Source of the DNA: Actinomycetota bacterium
GTDB lineage: Bacteria > Actinomycetota > Actinomycetes > Nanopelagicales > Nanopelagicaceae
Direction of reading: 5' to 3'
Assembly (NCBI GenBank): GCA_947452525.1
Contig: CANGCW010000028.1
Location: forward strand, 1 to 9,872
DNA length: 9,872 nt
Each line of letters opens with the position of its first letter. Within the stretch, counting starts at the first letter, position 1. The notes under the pieces were generated by a model. That model searched no databases and had not been told where the DNA came from. It saw only the letters and a list, made by a program, of their open reading frames with translations. Shown piece after piece: positions 7,715 to 9,872 of the stretch. Made by a program: the position numbers and the translations under genes.

Positions 7715-7767
7715 GAAGAGGGCTAGTAAAAGAATCTACATTCCTAAACAGAGCCCGACCTTCCTCC
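7711..7767 (-). promoter_or_regulatory. Candidate antiterminator stem of the riboswitch
   Basis: RNA strand GGAGGAAGGUCGGGCU (7767-7752) pairs with AGCCCUCUUCCUCC (7724-7711): nine pairs including one G-U, a UC bulge, then five pairs. The enclosed segment can form a further hairpin, AGGAAU with AUUCUU. Bases 7711-7714 are shared with the terminator's 5' arm, so the two structures exclude each other. Confidence 0.6.
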
Positions 7768-7775
7768 GAGGTCGG
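7755..7775 (-). promoter_or_regulatory. P13-like hairpin downstream of the B12 box
   Basis: Arms CCGACCT and AGGTCGG (7 bp) around a 7-nt loop CGGAGGA on the minus strand. It lies where the variable hairpin whose loop docks to the aptamer is expected in cobalamin riboswitches. It uses bases needed by the antiterminator, so forming it should favour the terminator. Its 5' arm could alternatively pair upstream with GTCGG (7785-7781). Confidence 0.6.
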
Positions 7776-7905
7776 ATTATCCGACGAGAGATGAGGCGAC
7801 CTGGCTCAGCGTGTTAGCGCCATACAGTTGCGGGACAGCGTCGGGATTTCACCGAACTTCGCTCATCATCACGCCACCGAAGGAGCGAACTCCCGCGGTG
7901 AACGG

Positions 7906-7934
7906 ACAGTATCAGGAAAGTTTTAGAAAGTCAG
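7906..7934 (-). promoter_or_regulatory. Promoter of the btuFCD riboswitch transcript
   Basis: Minus-strand -35 CTGACT (7929-7934), a 17-bp spacer, and -10 TACTGT (7906-7911) preceded by an extended -10 TG. The predicted start is near 7899, right at the 5' edge of the aptamer. The -35 box overlaps the stop codon of the upstream small membrane protein. Confidence 0.6.
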
Positions 7935-8212
7935 TCTTTTTTTGAACGGCGCCCGATGCCATATGCGAGACCGACGGCAATGAAGATCGAGCCGACGACA
8001 ATTGCGATCGCTTCGGACTCGAGTCCGCGACCTTCTCGACCTTCGTGCTCTTTTGGCTCGCGAATCTCGCGGCCTTGCGCGTCTCGCGGCTCGGGCGTTG
8101 GAATGCCGGCAACTTGTGCAGTCGCCTCAGTTGTCTCAGCACTCTCTGCATGTGCAGGGGTGGAGATAAAAATTGCTCCAAGGATTGCGAGGATAGTTGC
8201 GCTCTTTCTCAT
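7931..8212 (-). CDS. Small secreted single-pass membrane protein, function unknown
   Basis: I do not recognise a family. From the ATG at 8212 it is 93 residues: a Sec signal peptide (MRKS, hydrophobic 6-18, likely cleavage after AHA at 20-22), a Glu/Thr/Ala-rich then strongly charged outside segment (about 23-66, with REIREPKEHEGREGRG), one membrane helix (about 67-86) and a basic tail RRSKKD. The expected layout is an outside N-terminal part, one helix and a short cytoplasmic tail. No cysteine, sortase motif or metal-binding cluster is seen. An ATG at 8236 would add eight residues but gives an unusual signal peptide start. It lies on the same strand as, and just upstream of, the B12 operon with no terminator between, so read-through into the riboswitch is possible; a link to B12 is only positional. 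It is divergent from the aldo-keto reductase by 22 bp. Confidence 0.72.
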   Translation of the reverse strand: MRKSATILAILGAIFISTPAHAESAETTEATAQVAGIPTPEPRDAQGREIREPKEHEGREGRGLESEAIAIVVGSIFIAVGLAYGIGRRSKKD

Positions 8213-8218
8213 GGAGCA

Positions 8219-8228
8219 AGGGTACTCT
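8219..8228. promoter_or_regulatory. Overlapping divergent -10 boxes for two leaderless genes
   Basis: The 10-bp sequence AGGGTACTCT contains TACTCT (8223-8228) on the plus strand and TACCCT (8224-8219) on the minus strand, sharing the central TA. Each ends exactly 6 nt before its start codon (ATG at 8235 plus, ATG at 8212 minus). Neither gene has a well-placed ribosome binding site, which fits leaderless transcripts. No strong -35 element is visible for either. Confidence 0.5.
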
Positions 8229-8234
8229 CTCAAC

Positions 8235-9236
8235 ATGGAATATCGTCGCCTTGGTCGCACTGGAATGTATGTCTCAGAAATCTCATATGGAAACTGGATC
8301 ACTCACGGTTCCCAAGTGGAGGAGACAGCAGCAATCAAATGTGTTCAGGCAGCTCTCAGCGAAGGCATCACAACTTTTGATACCGCAGATGTATATGCAG
8401 GTACGCGCGCTGAAGTCGTTTTAGGTAAGGCGCTCAAAGGCGTTCCCCGTCAATCGTATGAACTCTTTACTAAGGTCTACTGGCCAACCGGTACAGGCAA
8501 GAATGATCGCGGCCTCTCGCGTAAACATATTATGGAATCTGTCCATGCTTCGTTGAAGAGACTCAATACTGATTACATCGATCTCTATCAGATGCACCGA
8601 TTCGATTACGAGACTCCACTTGATGAATCTCTCCGCGCATTTGATGATCTCATTCGCCAAGGAAAAGTTCACTACATCGGATTTAGCGAATGGAGTGCGC
8701 CGCAGATTAAGGAGGCGCTGGCTTATCAAAAGGCCCACGATCTCGATCGCTTTGTCTCTAGCCAGCCTCAGTACTCCATGCTCTGGCGTGTTATTGAATC
8801 TAAAGTCATTCCACTCTGCGAGAACGAGGGAATTGGCCAGATCGTCTGGTCACCTATCGCCCAGGGCGTGCTCACTGGAAAGTATTTGCCAGGAAAGAAG
8901 CCACCAGTTGGATCGCGCGCTACCGATAAGAAGAGTGGCGCAGGAATGATCTCTCGCTGGATGCGTGATGAGGTTCTGGAAGCAGTTCAAGGCCTTCGCC
9001 CCATTGCTGAGTCACAGGGTCTGACAATGTCACAGCTCGCACTTGCATGGGCTCTTTCGAATCCGAATGTCTCTTCAGTAATCATGGGCGCGACTAAGCC
9101 ATCTCAAGTGAAGGAGAATGTGAAGGCCTCTGGCGTAAAACTCAGCGCCGATGTTCTTCGTGAAATTAATCGAGTGCTTGGTGATCTTCCCGAGAAGGAT
9201 CCCAATAAGACAGAGAGTCCTAAGCCTCGCGCTTAG
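8235..9236 (+). CDS. Aldo-keto reductase, Kv-beta-like (AKR6 type)
   Basis: NADPH-dependent carbonyl reductase fold, 333 residues. The N-terminus MEYRRLGRTGMYVSEISYGNW and FDTADVYAGTRAEVVLG resemble the potassium-channel beta-subunit-like branch. The catalytic tetrad is present: D49 and Y54 in DTADVY, K80 in LFTKVYW, and H121 in LYQMHRFD. Later motifs are YIGFSEW, SSQPQYSMLWR, WSPIAQGVLTGKY, and the cofactor-binding segment SSVIMGATKPSQVKENV near the C-terminus. I start it at the ATG at 8235, which matches the family N-terminus; the frame is open far upstream, but that region is antisense to the small membrane protein gene. The start is probably leaderless. Its stop overlaps the convergent DUF3043 gene by 4 bp. 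The substrate is unknown; bacterial relatives reduce aldehydes such as methylglyoxal, which cannot be confirmed here. Confidence 0.92.
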   Translation: MEYRRLGRTGMYVSEISYGNWITHGSQVEETAAIKCVQAALSEGITTFDTADVYAGTRAEVVLGKALKGVPRQSYELFTKVYWPTGTGKNDRGLSRKHIMESVHASLKRLNTDYIDLYQMHRFDYETPLDESLRAFDDLIRQGKVHYIGFSEWSAPQIKEALAYQKAHDLDRFVSSQPQYSMLWRVIESKVIPLCENEGIGQIVWSPIAQGVLTGKYLPGKKPPVGSRATDKKSGAGMISRWMRDEVLEAVQGLRPIAESQGLTMSQLALAWALSNPNVSSVIMGATKPSQVKENVKASGVKLSADVLREINRVLGDLPEKDPNKTESPKPRA

Positions 9237-9781
9237 ATAGCATCTCCGCGCTTCACCTGTGGTGATGGCGCGCGCATGCGACGCATCTGTGTTGAGCGGA
9301 TCCATCCGTACATACCGATGCCCTTAAGTGGCTCGTTTGGAAAACGTGTTGCAACTTCGCGCTTGATTTTTCGCGTTGTCACAAATGCCATCATGATGGA
9401 GTAGAGAACAAAGGCGAAGACGAAGAGTTGAGCGATGCCTTGTACAACGGTATTTCGAATTCCTGAGAGCAGAATGACGAAGATCATGATCGGGATGAAA
9501 TATTCACCGATTGATCGACGTGAGTCGATGTAGTTGCGGACAAACTTCTTCGCTGGTCCACGATCGCGCAATGGGAGAGCTGACTCTTCACCGCGCATGT
9601 AGGCAGCGCGTGCTTCGAGGCGACGCTTGCGTTGTAATTCGCGATCAGCCTTCTTGCCGTCTTTACTTGTTGAGGCGAGCGAGTTCACGTGCAACTTCGC
9701 TTCAGCTTCTTTGCGCTTAGGAGTTGGGCGACCCTTCTTCTGAGAGGCGGACTCTTCCTGGCTGATCTTCTTTTCGCTCAT
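9233..9781 (-). CDS. DUF3043-type membrane protein
   Basis: Resembles the actinobacterial DUF3043 family (as in M. tuberculosis Rv2206, from memory), whose function is unknown. It has 182 residues: a long, very basic cytoplasmic N-terminus (1-90, rich in Lys/Arg/Glu, probably disordered), two membrane helices (about 93-109 and 113-134) with a very short turn, and a conserved basic tail containing TRFPNEPLKGIGMYGW and RRMRAPSPQVKRGD. The expected layout is both ends inside. I start at the ATG at 9781, four bases after the stop codon of the upstream gene, with TAAGGA overlapping that stop; the frame continues 21 codons further upstream but those are antisense-like remnants within the previous gene's end. 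The two genes are likely cotranscribed. It converges on the aldo-keto reductase with a 4-bp overlap. Confidence 0.85.
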   Translation of the reverse strand: MSEKKISQEESASQKKGRPTPKRKEAEAKLHVNSLASTSKDGKKADRELQRKRRLEARAAYMRGEESALPLRDRGPAKKFVRNYIDSRRSIGEYFIPIMIFVILLSGIRNTVVQGIAQLFVFAFVLYSIMMAFVTTRKIKREVATRFPNEPLKGIGMYGWIRSTQMRRMRAPSPQVKRGDAI

Positions 9782-9785
9782 GTCC

Positions 9786-9872
9786 TTACGGTAGAGCCAG
9801 CATTCTCTCCAGTGCAACTTTCGCATGTGAGGCGACGGTGTCATCGACCGCGATCTGATTGATGACTCGCCC
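9786..9872 (-). CDS. 3' end of an upstream gene, possibly quinolinate synthase
   Basis: Only the last 28 codons and a TAA stop are in the window. The peptide reads GRVINQIAVDDTVASHAK followed by VALERMLALP. A VDxxxxxxAxxALxRML tail like this resembles the C-terminus of quinolinate synthase NadA, an iron-sulfur enzyme of NAD synthesis, as I recall it; with so little sequence this is a guess. The frame is supported by the 4-nt gap to the next gene, by the stop overlapping that gene's TAAGGA, and by an open frame to the window edge. Confidence 0.45.
   Translation of the reverse strand, partial: GRVINQIAVDDTVASHAKVALERMLALP

Larger units (their letters stand above)
7686..7900 (-). promoter_or_regulatory. 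Cobalamin riboswitch leader of the btuFCD operon
   Basis: Recognised by its conserved blocks, read on the minus strand: GGTGAAATCCC (7843-7853), CCCGCAACTGT (7824-7834) and the B12 box GAGCCAGGTCGCC (7795-7807). The aptamer occupies about 7790-7900. The rest (7686-7789) is the expression platform, ending in a terminator hairpin directly at the btuF ATG. Binding of cobalamin in this family normally lowers expression of uptake genes, so the operon should be on when B12 is scarce. Exact aptamer boundaries and the L5-L13 loop contact cannot be settled by eye. Confidence 0.93.

Noticed and set aside
7936..7942. A7 run near the end of the small membrane protein gene, and the T7 run before btuF, as phase-variable tracts
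   Set aside because: Seven bases is short for slippage. The T7 is explained as a terminator tract and the A7 encodes part of the basic tail.
7956..8234. 93-residue N-terminal extension of the aldo-keto reductase
   Set aside because: The extension is antisense to the small membrane protein, has no family match by eye, and the ATG at 8235 gives the normal family N-terminus.
9788..9793. TACCGT 6 nt before the DUF3043 ATG, as a leaderless promoter
   Set aside because: It lies in the last codons of the upstream gene, and the 4-nt gap with TAAGGA overlapping the stop favours coupled translation in one transcript. It does warn that TANNNT-N6-ATG can arise by chance.

Overview
This window looks like chromosomal DNA of a small-genome actinobacterium, most likely of the freshwater acI / Nanopelagicales type. 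The reasons are: moderate GC rather than the high GC of Streptomyces or Mycobacterium; an actinobacterial E2 with tandem lipoyl domains and Ala/Pro/Val-rich linkers; a DUF3043-type membrane protein; and the grouping of pepA, gcvT and the E2 gene, which from memory resembles the mycobacterial pepB/gcvT/dlaT neighbourhood. Genes are tightly packed, with two convergent stop-codon overlaps and very short intergenic gaps. I see no mobile element, CRISPR array, tRNA or rRNA. The lineage is an inference, not a measurement.

Left part (1-3885, minus strand): a unit running pepA (M17 leucyl aminopeptidase), then lpdA (dihydrolipoamide dehydrogenase, E3), then the E2 acyltransferase of the 2-oxoacid dehydrogenase complexes, which is cut by the window edge. 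E2 and E3 are consecutive subunits of the same machine. gcvT (3954-5081, plus strand) is divergent from pepA and encodes the aminomethyltransferase of the glycine cleavage system, which also depends on E3.

Centre (5069-7930, minus strand): a cobalamin uptake operon, btuF-btuC-btuD, behind a cobalamin riboswitch. The leader is the most informative part of the window. It has a recognisable B12 aptamer, an extended -10 promoter at its 5' edge, a hairpin (7755-7775), a competing antiterminator that can be written out (7711-7767), and a perfect 10-bp terminator stem (7693-7714). The U7 tract of that terminator ends directly at the btuF start codon, and its 3' arm contains the btuF ribosome binding site. 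One hairpin could therefore stop both transcription and translation when B12 is plentiful.

Right part (7931-9872): a small unrecognised secreted, single-pass membrane protein (minus), a Kv-beta-like aldo-keto reductase (plus), a DUF3043 membrane protein (minus), and the last 28 codons of an upstream gene that may be nadA (minus). The small membrane protein and the aldo-keto reductase start only 22 bp apart. Each start codon is preceded, exactly 6 nt away, by a TANNNT box; the two boxes overlap and share their central TA, suggesting paired divergent leaderless promoters.
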